From positions 651,704,920 through 651,768,919 of the forward strand of contig NC_081405.1 in assembly GCF_030272615.1 (NCBI RefSeq): a stretch of 64,000 bases of DNA. The letters are read 5' to 3'. Shown piece by piece: positions 24,021-33,944 of the stretch. The stretch is from Cryptomeria japonica (lineage: Eukaryota > Streptophyta > Pinopsida > Cupressales > Cupressaceae). The notes beneath the pieces were generated by a model. It saw only the letters and a program-made list of their open reading frames with translations. It was not told where the DNA came from and did not search any database. Position 1 is the stretch's first letter, and each line of letters opens with the position of its first letter. Made by a program: the position numbers and the translations under genes.

Positions 24021-24417
24021 AATGCTAGTTTCATGGAGTAGTAAAAAGCAAAGTTGTACTTCACAATGTACTGCTTAAGATGAGTATGTAGCAGCTTATA
24101 TGAATTTCACACAAGCTATGTCGATGAGGCACATTTTGGAAGGTTTGAAGGTGAAAATATCAGAACCAATAAAGTTTTTGTGTGATAATACAAGTGCAAT
24201 AAACATTTCTAAAAGTCCTATTTTACACGCAAGGACTAAAGACATTGAATTGAAGTATCATTTCTTGAGGGAAAAAGTTCAAAGTAAAGATGTTATCTTG
24301 GAGCATGTTTTTACCAAGGAGCAGCTTGTAGATATCTTTACCAAACCTTTGCCTAAGACCACTTTCAAGTATCTTAGAATTCAATTGGGGGTTGTCCCTC
24401 TTTATGAAGTTAGTTGA
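24021..24417 (+). pseudogene. pol: copia-1 pol, C-terminal RNase H end
   Basis: The frame resumes at 24022 with LVSWSSKKQSCTSQ, the standard copia RNase H segment. It continues through DEYVAAY, LCDNTSAINISKSP and RTKDIELKYHFLREKV to VDIFTKPLP near 24345 and the stop at 24415. One stop, TAA near 24076, interrupts the reading. It is the missing partner of 1139-2652. The copia sequence between the two (RT and most of RNase H) is not in the window. Confidence 0.9.
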
Positions 24418-24748
24418 GCATGATGCTGATTACATTAGTCCCTAAACCACTTGCAAAATTTTACATGGATTGATGAAGAAGTGGATGGTTTCCATAGGGG
24501 GAGCATCAAGTTGCAGAATGATGTTGATGTACAAGTGAGAGTAGAATTATATGTTTTTACTTTCACTTTGGCATTGCTGTCAAAGGGGGAGAAGAATTAT
24601 GTGTCTGATTAAGTGAACTAGCGGCAGGCTGAAGACATACATAGCAAGGTGAATACTTGGTAATGTATACTAGGATTCCTTTTCACCAATCTCAACAACA
24701 ATCAGAGGCATTGATATTTGTATTTCCATCAATGCCAAAGGGGGAGAT
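24418..24748 (+). other. copia-1 3' untranslated region with polypurine tract
   Basis: No coding signal. AAAGGGGGAGAT at 24737-24748 abuts the LTR. A similar GTCAAAGGGGGAGAAG near 24579-24592 may be a second, central-type purine tract. Confidence 0.8.
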
Positions 24749-26189
24749 TGTTGGAATTTTTAGTTTATTGGCATTTTTTAATATAGATTGCATTAATGAT
24801 ATGCTATCATTGATATCAATTGAACTGGTAATGGTATTCATGTTATTGCTGATATTTTTTTTTTTTATATTGGCTAGTAATTGATATGAAGAGATTTGTA
24901 GAAGATGTTGTAAACCACTATGTAAAGTTTGTGAGTTGAACTGGTGAACTAGTGTAAAGGGTTAAACCTTTCTATGTAATGTAACTGGTAAACCCTATTA
25001 GCTGTTAAACCCTAACCAAACAAGTTTATTGGTTTATTATCTGATGAGTGGTAATGATGGAGACACGTCTAATCATTGTATGAGGAGAAGTTCAAATTGT
25101 TTTGGTGCATTTGTTTATTGTCTAGGGAAGGAGAAAGGTGGATTGCATCTAATGCACAACGCGTGATGAGTTACAAAGTCCAATGAAGTGGTGATCATGG
25201 AGCAGTTGGAATTTTCTTGAAGAATGTGAAGAGATTATCATGATTTCTAACGGTCAAGATTGTATTGACTTGTTTGTAATCTTGATGATGAGAATTAGGT
25301 TTTTGCTGTGTTATCGAACTAATTGATTTGTATTTAAGGTCGATGAAGTTATTTGTAAAGTTTGTTGGTAAGATTAGCAGAAACCTATTGTGTGTGTAGT
25401 TTCCTAACGAGTGAATGGATCTGCACTTAGAGTGAAGGCATATTGAAACTTAAAAGGATCTGATCAATCAAATGTAGTTCTATTCAGACAAATCAAGAAA
25501 ACTTGTTGTTATCTAACAATTACAACATAAGTGAAATTCCTTAACCGGGTAAGCTCTAACAAGCTTGGTTACTCATTAAACCCTGTAACAAGGTGGTCCA
25601 TTAGCTTGAATTCTTAAATCTTCTAGCGAGGTTACTCCTAACAGGGTATTGTGCTTTTCATCAAGGCATATTTGTAAATCCCTTAACTGGGTGATTCCTA
25701 AGTGAAACTAGTTCTTAACGAGACTTATTGTAAAGCTTAAACAGGCTTGGCTCTTAATAGGGAAAACTTCAGAAGAGTTCAGATAGCTATCCCTATGAGT
25801 CTCATCTCACCGTGGTTTTTACCTATTTGGTTTTTCCACATATAAACATTTGTGTCAAGTGGTGTGAATGCTTTTGTGGTTATGATCTTATTTGTTGATT
25901 TGATTAATTTATGATAAAGCATGATAACTAGAAGCATTGAGAGATGAATATGTTGAGTTATGATTAAGCATTGTTGATATTTACAAGATTAAAGTTGTTT
26001 ACTGTTAAGTTTTCATAATAGTGAAATCGGTTGATGTCAAGTATTCTTATGAATATTGATCTTAACTGAGGTATGTTTACTTTGTTTGATTAAATTTGAG
26101 TTTGGGAACTTTGTATCAGTTTTTGAGTATACTAATTCACCCCCCCTTTCAGTATTCTACTGAAAAATTATTCTTTCATTATACCATCA
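24749..26189 (+). repeat. copia-1 3' LTR (1,441 bp)
   Basis: It begins TGTTGGAATT after the polypurine tract and ends ATACCATCA, matching bases 1-53. The downstream half has several AACxxGG-type sequence repeats (25545-25780). No ORF of note. Confidence 0.9.
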
Positions 26190-26463
26190 ACTGAGAGGGG
26201 GGGGGTGAAATAGTTATCATAGATTATGAGAACATTTAGCAATTAAAACTTCAATACCAGAGCCCAAAAGTTTAATATCGGAATTCTTAACTTAAATAGT
26301 GGAACCCAAAACATTAATACCAGAATGCTTAAACCAAGTACTGAAATAACAGTTAAACCAATTAAGCATTAACAATTATCAAAGAATAAATACCATGCAC
26401 ATGACACCAAGATTTATATGTGGAAAACCCGGTAAAGGGAAAAACCATGGTGGGAAGCCTACC
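26190..26463 (-). repeat. Inverted fragment of a related copia LTR
   Basis: Read on the - strand it matches the end region of the copia-1 LTR: a ...TGGTTTTTCCxxTTTACC...TTTTCCACATATAAA stretch, then a C-rich run before CTCTCAGT. Copia-1 therefore seems to have landed in an older LTR of opposite orientation. The right boundary is approximate. Confidence 0.6.
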
Positions 26464-26789
26464 TGTTATCACTGTTTTTAAAATTGGGTTCTTTCCCTAT
26501 AATTGGCTATGGTTCTTTGAAAATATTCGTAGGGTGTGGCCCCAAATGCTTCAGCTTTATTCTAAACTTGGAGGGTTTAAGGTTGTTCTAAGTTTTAGGC
26601 TTTATCTTTTGTATTAGGTCCCCTGGTTTCTATTCCATCGTTACTTTATTTCACTTAAGTCATGGGTCGCGGGGTCATAAGAAGTGTCCCCCCTTGCTAC
26701 TTACCTAGGTGGTTATGTTGGTTATTTGAAATTTTTTTGCCTTTTATTATTTCCTTCTAAAGTGCCGAGCCCAGTAAACACCGATCGAC

Positions 26790-27740
26790 TTGGGGAAAGA
26801 TCCAACGGTCGGCGCTATTTCGCAAGGGTGAGGTGCTCGCCTTTTAAGGTCGCGAAATAGTGAGGATGAATATCAGCCGTCCATGTGTCATGCGGAGAAA
26901 GTAAAGGTTGCGGCCGTCAAAGAAGGTAGGGCCCCCCTACGTGGTCTTCTCTGGCGTATTAGAGGGCAGCACGTGGCACAGGTCGCCACAGTCAGCATGT
27001 TAAGATTAAGGATCAAAAGTGGGCCCCAAAGATGAGTCAGCTCACAGGTGGAGGTGACCTGGCAGGGACAGCTCTTATAATTCATTGAGACCCCGTGGCT
27101 CCTTCCAGCGAATGAAAAGTCAACAGGTCAGCTTCGAAGATGACAGGGCGCCAGGTGTCCGTGGGCCCACCTCTTCTGAAAGCTCCTAACAGGGTTTAAA
27201 TGCTGAGCAAGTTGAGATAGGATCTAACGGCTCGCGCTATTTCACAGGGGTAAGATGCCCACTTTTTAAGGCTGCGAAATAGCGAAAGTTAACCTGGACC
27301 GTCCACGTGTCTTGATGACACGCAGTCTAAAAGAAAGCTGTGGGTCCCTATAGTGTATGCTTGACAAATGAAAATGTGACAGGGCTCCGAAGATGACGAG
27401 GAGCCAGGTGTCCATGGCGTGTCCGTGGGCCCACCATTTCTGAGATAGACCTGTCGAGACTGAAGTGGGGCCCCCATGGTTCTTCTTCCGACAAGTGACA
27501 GAGCGACAAATTAGCACAGTGGATGACTAGATGCCAGATGTCACTGACGACACAGCGGGCCCACCATTCCTGAGGACTTTTTCGAAGGATTAAAAGGTGA
27601 TCAACTTGAAAGATGATCCAACGGTCCGCGCTATTTCATAGGGGTAAGCTACTCACTTTTTAAGGCCGCGAAATAGCGAGAGTTAATGAGAGCCGTCCAC
27701 GTGTCACGATGATGACATGGCAAAAAGGGTAAAACATGGG
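26790..27740 (+). repeat. Three tandem ~400-bp upstream repeats with inverted-repeat cores
   Basis: The core CGCTATTT occurs at 26813, 27234 and 27629 (spacing about 421 and 395). Each is followed 30-40 bases later by the inverted arm CGAAATAG, so each unit can form a stem. Each unit also has GCCGTCCA(C/T)GTGTC or GACCGTCCACGTGTC (G-box core CACGTG in two of three) and several TGACG/TGACA motifs. The position upstream of a TATA box suggests enhancer repeats; that function is inference. Confidence 0.8.
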
Positions 27741-27750
27741 CCCACCACAG

Positions 27751-27757
27751 TATAAAG
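27751..27757 (+). promoter_or_regulatory. Candidate TATA box of element Y
   Basis: TATAAAG lies in a GC-richer context (CCACCACAGTATAAAGAGCG), just after the third upstream repeat and about 500 bases before the ORF at 28256. Confidence 0.6.
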
Positions 27758-27880
27758 AGCGACATTCAGCCAGTATCAAAACAGAATGTGAAAGGATTTT
27801 CTAGGCCAATGGTCGGATACCGCGTGGTATTATGCAGCCAATAAAAAGACAGGACTCAGACTAAGGACAAAGCTGTCAAA

Positions 27881-28195
27881 ATGAAATTCACAGAGAGACA
27901 CTTGCAGAAAGACTGCGACCCGTTGGAGCTAAAATATGAATTCTTGTATGAATTCGATTTTGAAGGGATGGCCAAAGCATGCGGAATCAATGTTATAGTT
28001 AAGGCCCAGAGTACAAGCATTAGATTTCCTAACAACCAGGTAAGGATACCTTTTAAAAGGATTTTTGCAGAGGAAGCAAACGCAGAGTTATCTTTTACAA
28101 ATACAGAGAAGGCAAATTGGTTGCAGGGCGAATTTCTTCAAGCAAGCATCAGGTTCTTTCTTATTTTGCAGCCATTCTTGTGTTGTAATAAGTGA
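27881..28195 (+). CDS. Short hypothetical ORF upstream of the LTR ORF
   Basis: 104 codons, no recognised domain. The middle contains a plausible splice donor (CAGGTAAGG at 28037) and a TTTTGCAG near 28164-28171. The segment may therefore be the first exon or leader of the transcript encoding the following ORF rather than an independent gene. It is in the same frame as 28589-29590 but separated by a stop and by the other-frame segment. Low confidence as a protein. Confidence 0.3.
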   Translation: MKFTERHLQKDCDPLELKYEFLYEFDFEGMAKACGINVIVKAQSTSIRFPNNQVRIPFKRIFAEEANAELSFTNTEKANWLQGEFLQASIRFFLILQPFLCCNK

Positions 28196-28255
28196 AATTG
28201 TTCTCATATAACAGAAGTGTTTTTGGAAGTGATATTCATCTGGTGGTATTGCAAA

Positions 28256-29590
28256 TGGCTCCTAAAAGAGAATTTTCTGGTAAAGTTGATTATCTGGAAA
28301 GAAGTGTGTGTGACGACTTTTTAGAACAGTTGACGCTATCAACTAACCAGGCATCTAAGGCCAAAGAGTTAGTACCCAGGGCTCCCCGTCTGAAGATTGG
28401 AGAAGGATTATATGACAAGGGTAATTGGTTAAGACACTACAAGGACAAGTCACATTGGTGGATTGATGGTCAAGAGAGTAGAGAGTACAGGGGTAGTAGA
28501 GGCTGCTAGCACAGTGTTGGAGACTGCCTAATTTAGTGTTGCAGTAGCTGAGAAGGATGCTAAAGAAAAGGAAGCCCTCCAGCTCAAATTGGAAATAGTC
28601 TTGAAGGCTTATGACAGTGCCAAGGAGGAAATAAGAGGCAAGGAGAGTATTATTGCAAAATTGCAGAGCCAGTTAGCAGGACAACGTCAACAAGGTGAGT
28701 CTTCAACATTAATGATCACCTCTTCTCCTGCAAGACCTCCACCTACTAGCCCCGTTATTGAGCTCCCACCATCTCCTGCACCTTCCAGCTCTCAGATGAT
28801 AGAGATAACTCCCCAAGAATTGGAGAGTCTTAAGCAAACTCAGGCCTATTATGCAGGGAAGTATGAAGAGAAAATAAAGGCCACAATCTCCAGTTTTGCA
28901 GACACTATAAATGCTTCACTCCTTCACAATAGTGTATGAAAAGTCATGGAGATATGGACTGAGTTGAGAAGAGATAAGGCCATCTTGACACCCATTTTTG
29001 ACAGATGGAGGCCTAGGGAGCAGGATTTGGAGTTCATGTGTGTTTCCTGTGATGAAGCAAGGGCCAATCCCATTATAAAGGCTACTTCTGATGTTGCTAA
29101 AGTTTTAATGCAATTAGCTACAGATGTAGATAATGTGGATAGAAAGGTAAATTTGTGCAAAAAGGAATACACTGATCAGGTTTTTGAGTTGCTCCCAGGA
29201 ATTTTTGTTAATCCAGATCAGCTGAAAGACAAGCAGGTATGGCTTAGAGAGATGGATGCCAAGTTGTCAGCAAGGGTCAAAGGAATCATTGATCTCGATG
29301 ACACCTCATTCTTTGTTCTAACCATACAGGAAATAGAAAGAATTAAATCACACTACAGTTTTCTCAACTCCGAAGTCAACAAACTGAGGAATTCTTGGAA
29401 AAGGTTGACTAAGGTTAAAAGTGATGTGATTAATTTTGTATGGCTGACCAAGGAGACGTATAGTGAGTGGGGAGTTAAATATTCCACTTGAGATCCGGAG
29501 CAGTTAGAGAGCGCCCCTGAAGAGCCAGAAGAGGTTGCAACTGAACAACCCATCCAACAGACTGCTGAAGAAGCTGAAAAGAGCGCATAA
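28256..29590 (+). pseudogene. LTR-embedded ORF of ~440 codons, coiled-coil-like, unknown family
   Basis: It starts at ATG 28256 (MAPKREFSGK...). It runs in one frame to about 28470, shifts frame once, and then stays open to TAA 29588 apart from stops near 28530, 28937 and 29489. The N-terminal ~75 residues are mixed and Lys-rich. An Ala/Glu/Lys-rich region predicts coiled coil (VAEKDAKEKEALQLKLEI), followed by a Pro/Ser linker (near 28735-28800). A helical, Leu/Lys-rich region (28946-29480) contains DRWRPREQDLEF, and the Glu/Pro/Ala tail is acidic. No zinc knuckle, protease or polymerase motif. It lies upstream of the primer site and hence apparently inside the LTR. Gag-like helical origin, a captured host gene and an accessory ORF all remain possible. 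Confidence 0.55.
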
Positions 29591-30520
29591 CTGAAATTGT
29601 AACTTCTTCAATTTTTTGAAGTAATTGTAACAAACTTTCCTCGAGAAGTCTGAAGCTTTGTGCATCCATATTGTTATAAATGGATACCAGGACTAGAGAG
29701 AGAGGGATCACAAAAATTTTGTAAGAAAATGCTGCAGAAATATTATCTGAGCTTTTCCAAAGATTAATGGAGAATCAGACTTTTATAAGATCTTTTCAAA
29801 TGAATATCAATATACAGGCCGTCAGTTTGGAATGAAAGCTTTGTGTCGTGTTCAATCTTGTCCTTGAATTTATTTACTCTTTTTTCATTCAGAATAGTCT
29901 AGGATTTTTCTGTTTGAATGAAATTGTAAGGCAATCTCAGTATGGGTGTTTCTAGCTTTTCTCTTTAGGAGGGAAATTAAACATGCATGACCACTCTACC
30001 AGTAAATACTTTAGGAGAAGCTTTGAATTTTGAGGGCCATAGTTTATTTTGAAGTAATTAAATTCTTGTTGATGTTAGGCATCTGCAAGGATAAATGGAA
30101 ACCAAGTTGATGGAAGTATAGAGATATTTTGTTTCAGGAGTTTTATTTGAGTTTGAGTGACTCTGTAGCCTTGGATAAAGCACTGGTATTAATCGAAGGC
30201 TGTTTATTGCATACTTTGTTGATCAAATATGTTGAAGTTGAGTATTGTTTCATCCTTTGTTTTCAATTGTTTTTTCAAGGTGAATGAATCCACTGGTTTC
30301 TGGACTGGTTTGCTGTGGATTTGTTGCTTAAGAGTGTGGAGTTAATTCACAGAAGGTATACCCACCTGGGCTCAAAGAAAGGTTCGAAGTGTAGAAGGTC
30401 TAACCAAACCTTGTCATATGTTGTCTCTAGAATCCCTTTATCCTTAATGTCTCCTCGGCACTCATTTTAGATTGTATTATTTTAAGGGCATTGAAGGGAA
30501 ATCAGATTTTGAGAACAACA
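29591..30520 (+). other. Non-coding tail of the element Y LTR
   Basis: T-rich sequence with the landmarks shared with the ends of element X's LTRs (38600-39300 and 53300-53995). I see no gene. Confidence 0.6.
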
Positions 30521-30524
30521 AAAG

Positions 30525-30542
30525 TGGCGACTCTGCTGGGGA
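30525..30542 (+). other. Primer-binding site of element Y (tRNA-Arg type)
   Basis: TGGCGACTCTGCTGGGGA is complementary to the 3' end of a plant tRNA-Arg (ending ...CAGCAGAGTCGCCA) and is the Ogre/Tat-type primer site. It starts a few bases after the LTR end GAGAACA(ACA). Confidence 0.85.
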
Positions 30543-30930
30543 GAGATATCACAAAAGATATAGACACAGAATCTGTGCCAAGACTTGTGGAAAGTATTGT
30601 TGTGTTGTGAGTACGACTGCTTGCGTTTATATTTCCCATAGTTTTGTGGGTGGCGACTCTGTTATTTTTGAACCAGTCCTTGTGAGATATAAACTTTCTA
30701 AAATAAAGACAAACAAGATGCAAGGAAATAAGCATACAAGATCATTCATGAAGAAACATCCCCATGAAACCCTGCAAGAAGGTCTGCCAGAGCAATCACG
30801 AAGAGGCCAGAAGAGATCTGTGATGCATGAGCCATCAAATGCTGCATGGGTGCAGAAAAACAACAATACTGGTAAGATGCCTGACCGACCTGTTTATGCA
30901 AAGTCAAATTCATCTTCAAGAGATTATTAC
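30543..30930 (+). other. Truncated 5' interior of element Y
   Basis: After the primer site comes a second partial match, GGTGGCGACTCTG, at 30650. From ATG 30718 a basic, Lys/Arg/Asn-rich frame runs into the copia fragment at 30931, so at most ~71 residues belong to Y. No domain recognised. The rest of the element is missing. A ggtggcgactctg match at the same relative place in element X (near 39564) shows they are relatives. Confidence 0.5.
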
Positions 30931-30942
30931 ATAGGTAGACAT

Positions 30943-31419
30943 TTAATAATTGAAGATAATCTTAGTCTGAAGAGTAGGAACTGTGAGACAATCCTCTGAT
31001 TCATCGGAATATGTAAGGGTGTCTAAATATTGAAGTTCCTTTAAAGTATCATGATCAAAAGGTGTGTTATCTCTCCAACCAATGGGTACAAGACAATCTG
31101 AAGCAGGATCCTTTGGGAATGGAGAAAGACTGGGGTCTCCATAGATCTCCCAAAGACGTGTCCAAAGTGAGTGAGGACAATCAATGCCCGATATAGCCCA
31201 CACAGTGTCAGAATCAACACTAGACAAAATAACTCCTACTATGTGATTTCTAATGATATCCCAAGCTAGTTTTCCCTCTAAAGCTGTTGGTTCAGGTATG
31301 AGATCATACAAATAAGGCAAAATATTAAGCCACCTACAGTGTGTAAGTATGCCCTTTGCCCATGACTCATAATTACCCCGTTCTAGAAATACAACTGAAG
31401 GGTGAGTAGAAAAACCCAT
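30943..31419 (-). pseudogene. gag: Partial copia gag (N-terminal domain)
   Basis: About 155 residues from ATG 31419. GNYESWAKGILTHCRWLN and LAWDIIRNHIVGVILSSVD, followed by LWTRLWEIYGD, are the conserved opening of copia-type gag (the DUF4219/UBN2-like region), which forms the capsid shell. The frame is intact up to the truncation, after which the last residues come from unrelated sequence. The zinc knuckle, protease and everything downstream are missing. It belongs to the same broad lineage as copia-4, whose leader has matching sequence. Confidence 0.75.
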
Positions 31420-32485
31420 GATAACTCTTCAAATTAACAAATCTGAGACTAAATGACTTTAATACTGATAAAGCAGATCAAATAAAGCCATCCCATGCTA
31501 ACAAATCATTTCCAAGTCTGAAACGTCCAAGTAATTGACAGATGTGTGAAAACATAAAGTACTAAATAAAATGTACCTGGTGTAGATTCTGGAGAAATAA
31601 ATGACAGATCTGGAAAGAGCACAGAAACCCCTTTCCAATGCCTATTCGTTTGCAAAAAATGGAGTCCGTATGCAAAAGATATGGCTCCTGGAGTGCAAAA
31701 AAATTGTTCTGACTTTGACTAGCAAAAAACACTGCAAAACGGCAAAATTAGAGAAAAAGACCTACATCAATTAGATCGGGCTCGGAACCAACTTTCCAAC
31801 GCCTATTCATTTTCAAAAAACGGAGATCGGACGCCCAAGTTATGCCCGATTTTGTAAGACTGCTCCTAAAGGGACCCAGATGGGCCTTTAAGCCCTCAAG
31901 GGCTTAAAAAAATAAGCCCCTGGTCCGCTGGGCGACCAGGGGCTAGCTCTGGGGCAGCGGCGCTGGGGCGGCGCAGGGGCAGCGCGAGGGCAGAGGGCGG
32001 CGCTCGGGCGGGGCGCTGGCGGTGCACGGGCTGCGGGCGGGCGGCTGGCGGTTCGCAGGCGGCGGGTGGGCGCGGGGCGGCACGACGGTGGTTACCGCCG
32101 GCGGCGGTGGTCGTGCGGTGGCCACCGGGCTGCGCACTGGCGGCGCTGGCCTTAACACTGGCTACGCCCGCCGGAAACCAAAAAACGGCGATTTTTATTT
32201 TTTTTTGAATTTTTCGCCTTGGTTTTCGTGCCCTAGGGTCGTACGGCTTGGGGCAAAAAAAATTTACCTCCTGATGCAACTGTGTCCAAATCGGACGAAT
32301 TTTATATGGAAATAGGGGTTTTTGGGCACTACGAGCTCAACGGTGAGGTCCGTTTGGGCTCAAAGTGCACCGAAAACAAATACCCCCTATTCCAAAATAA
32401 AAAACAGAAGACAAACACAGATCTGATGCAACCAAAACCTGGATCTCAAAATCTTTCAAAAATCTGAACAAGCTGCAGCAGATCT
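31420..32485 (-). other. Long copia leader with a GC-rich island (31915-32175)
   Basis: About 1 kb separates the primer site from gag. 31915-32175 is extremely GC-rich (runs of GGCGGCGC type) in an AT-rich window. A duplicated block ending CCAA(C/T)GCCTATTC(A/G)TTT occurs near 31630 and 31790. Sequence near 32270-32360 matches the copia-4 leader near 55100-55180. A Pro/Ala-rich frame across the island is composition-driven. Confidence 0.7.
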
Positions 32486-32498
32486 GGCTCTGATACCA
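32486..32498 (-). other. Primer-binding site of the copia fragment
   Basis: On the - strand TGGTATCAGAGCC follows the LTR end TTCTACA directly. Confidence 0.9.
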
Positions 32499-32819
32499 TG
32501 TAGAAGTTGAGAAAGCCAACTTCACAGACCCCGAAGATCACCTGCATGTAAATAACCTGTCACAGAAAGAAGAGATGGAGACAAAAACAAGCAAGGGTGC
32601 TCTGAAAGCTGAAAAATTTATTCATCCAAGAGAGAGATAAATTACAATGATGAATCCTTATAAAAGGATATTGTGCAACCCTAAAAGAAACCCTAATAGG
32701 TAGACATTTAATAATTAATATAATTATTAAATGTCACAAATGCAAACTAAAGTGAAATCTTAAGAGAGGAATAAAGGTAATTTAATCAACATGATTAAAT
32801 TAAAACCTTTACTCTAACA
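32499..32819 (-). repeat. LTR of the copia fragment (321 bp)
   Basis: On the - strand it runs TGTTAGAGTAAAGG... to ...CAACTTCTACA. The opening TGTTAGAGTAA resembles the copia-4 LTR opening. Confidence 0.82.
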
Positions 32820-32995
32820 AACACTACCCATAATCAGATAATACTTTTGTAGTAATTATGTGAATTACAATTGAGGGGCGTGCACTTGTAGGAAGGCCAA
32901 CTGCTTAGAGCGCACTACTCATCACAAAAGGAGTCTCACTTACTACATAGAAATCCAGTCTACAATCGAGAGAAGTGTTTGAAATGCAAATATAG
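32820..32995 (-). repeat. Probable piece of the copia-5 3' LTR left of element X
   Basis: Joining the flanks of X at its duplication places this next to 53996-54625. It has LTR-like sequence (GCGCTCTAAGCAGTTGG on the - strand) and no coding signal. The assignment is inference. Confidence 0.4.
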
Positions 32996-33944
32996 TGTTG
33001 GGACTCATTAAATTTGAGTAAAGTTTAGAGGCCCAATTAAAAAAATTTCTCTGCATTTCCAAATGATCATAAAATGAGTTAGTTTAAATGGCCTAGTTAG
33101 AGAGAGGGTAAAATGGAGCTAGTTGATTTTCAAAGGGTAAGGCTTGGGAAATGTGTCCTACACCTTTCATTTGGACTATGAATTGTCATGCAACTTTCAT
33201 AATTTAGTTTGAATCAATTTATCAGGTACCCATTTCAAGGGGTGAGCTGAAAGTGCATGTTAGGTGCAAATGCAAATTTTGTTAAGTGGCCTAATTTGAG
33301 CTCCTATATCTTTTGCCCTATTGGTCGTCAGGTTGAAATTAAAAGTGGAATGAATTATATACATAAATGTGAGTCAGCATGCCAAATTTCAAGTCTTCAT
33401 GAATCCATTTGCTCAGTTTGGAAAGTTCAATCTGTTTGTAGTTTGTATGGTTTGACAAGTCCCCGTTTCAGCAGCTAGTTAGAGCCCTGTTTTGCATAAG
33501 TGTAAAAGTTGCCTTAGTGAGTGTCATATCAAAATATTTGTTTTGGGCTATTGTTGGTATAAATGACAATCTATGTTTCTAGTTTCAAGCTCCTGCCAAT
33601 TCATTTAATCGGACTTCAAAAGGGTTTCTTGAGCCATCTATTTCAGTGTTCCGTACTTTCAATGCTATATCAGTTAAAGTTGCTATTTTCATGAGCACAC
33701 CATTTGCACCCAGTCAGCCTTTCAGTTGAACTGAGCATTCTAAGTTTTGATATGTACTTCAAGGTACCTATGCCTCATATTTGAGGGTCTATGAAGATCG
33801 TTTGATATTTTTAAGAAAGGCATCATGTGTTGCCTGTGCATTGACTTCATCAGGTCCGTAGTGCCGACAAAGCCAGTTGGTCATCTTTGACCATTAGTAT
33901 TTCTTTAGTCAGGATTCATCTTGAGAAACTGCTTGTAAGAGTTC

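Larger units (their letters stand above)
1..26189 (+). mobile_element. Ty1/copia retrotransposon copia-1, split by nested insertions
   Basis: The order of parts is LTR tail, iMet primer site, gag with a CCHC-like motif, protease, integrase, a gap, RNase H, polypurine tract and full 3' LTR. Integrase upstream of RT/RNase H is the Ty1/copia order. The left part is 1-2652 and the right part 24021-26189. The RT and most of RNase H (about 1.2-1.3 kb by family expectation) are absent, so the gypsy insertion was followed by a deletion. The right target duplication would be the bases at 26190-26194; the left one lies outside the window. Confidence 0.88.
26464..30520 (+). repeat. LTR of a Tat/Ogre-type element (element Y), carrying an ORF
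   Basis: The end is set by the tRNA-Arg primer site at 30525. The last ~900 bp share landmarks with the end of element X's LTR: CTTGGATAA(A/G)GCACT, GGTA(T/C)ACCCACCT, GTAGAAGG and CTTGTCAT(A)TGTTGTC. The start at TGTTATCACTG (26464) is a guess; no second copy lies in the window. Layout: upstream repeats 26790-27740, TATA at 27751, an ORF at 28256-29590, then a non-coding tail. Confidence 0.6.
30931..32819 (-). mobile_element. 5'-end fragment of a Ty1/copia element (LTR, leader, part of gag)
   Basis: On the - strand: LTR 32819-32499, iMet primer site, a ~1-kb leader, then the gag N-terminus cut off at about 30943. Pol and the 3' LTR are absent. The left edge shares 21 bp with the inside of its own LTR (30931-30951 and 32696-32716), which suggests a deletion or recombination product. 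Confidence 0.8.

Noticed and set aside
30472-30999. 175-codon ORF on the + strand
   Set aside because: It crosses the LTR end, the primer site and the copia truncation junction, so it cannot be one real protein; only 30718-30930 might belong to element Y.
31896-32279. Pro/Ala/Arg-rich ORF of 127 codons on the - strand and a Gly-rich one on the + strand
   Set aside because: GC-rich sequence lacks stops in all frames; no domain, and it sits in an untranslated leader.
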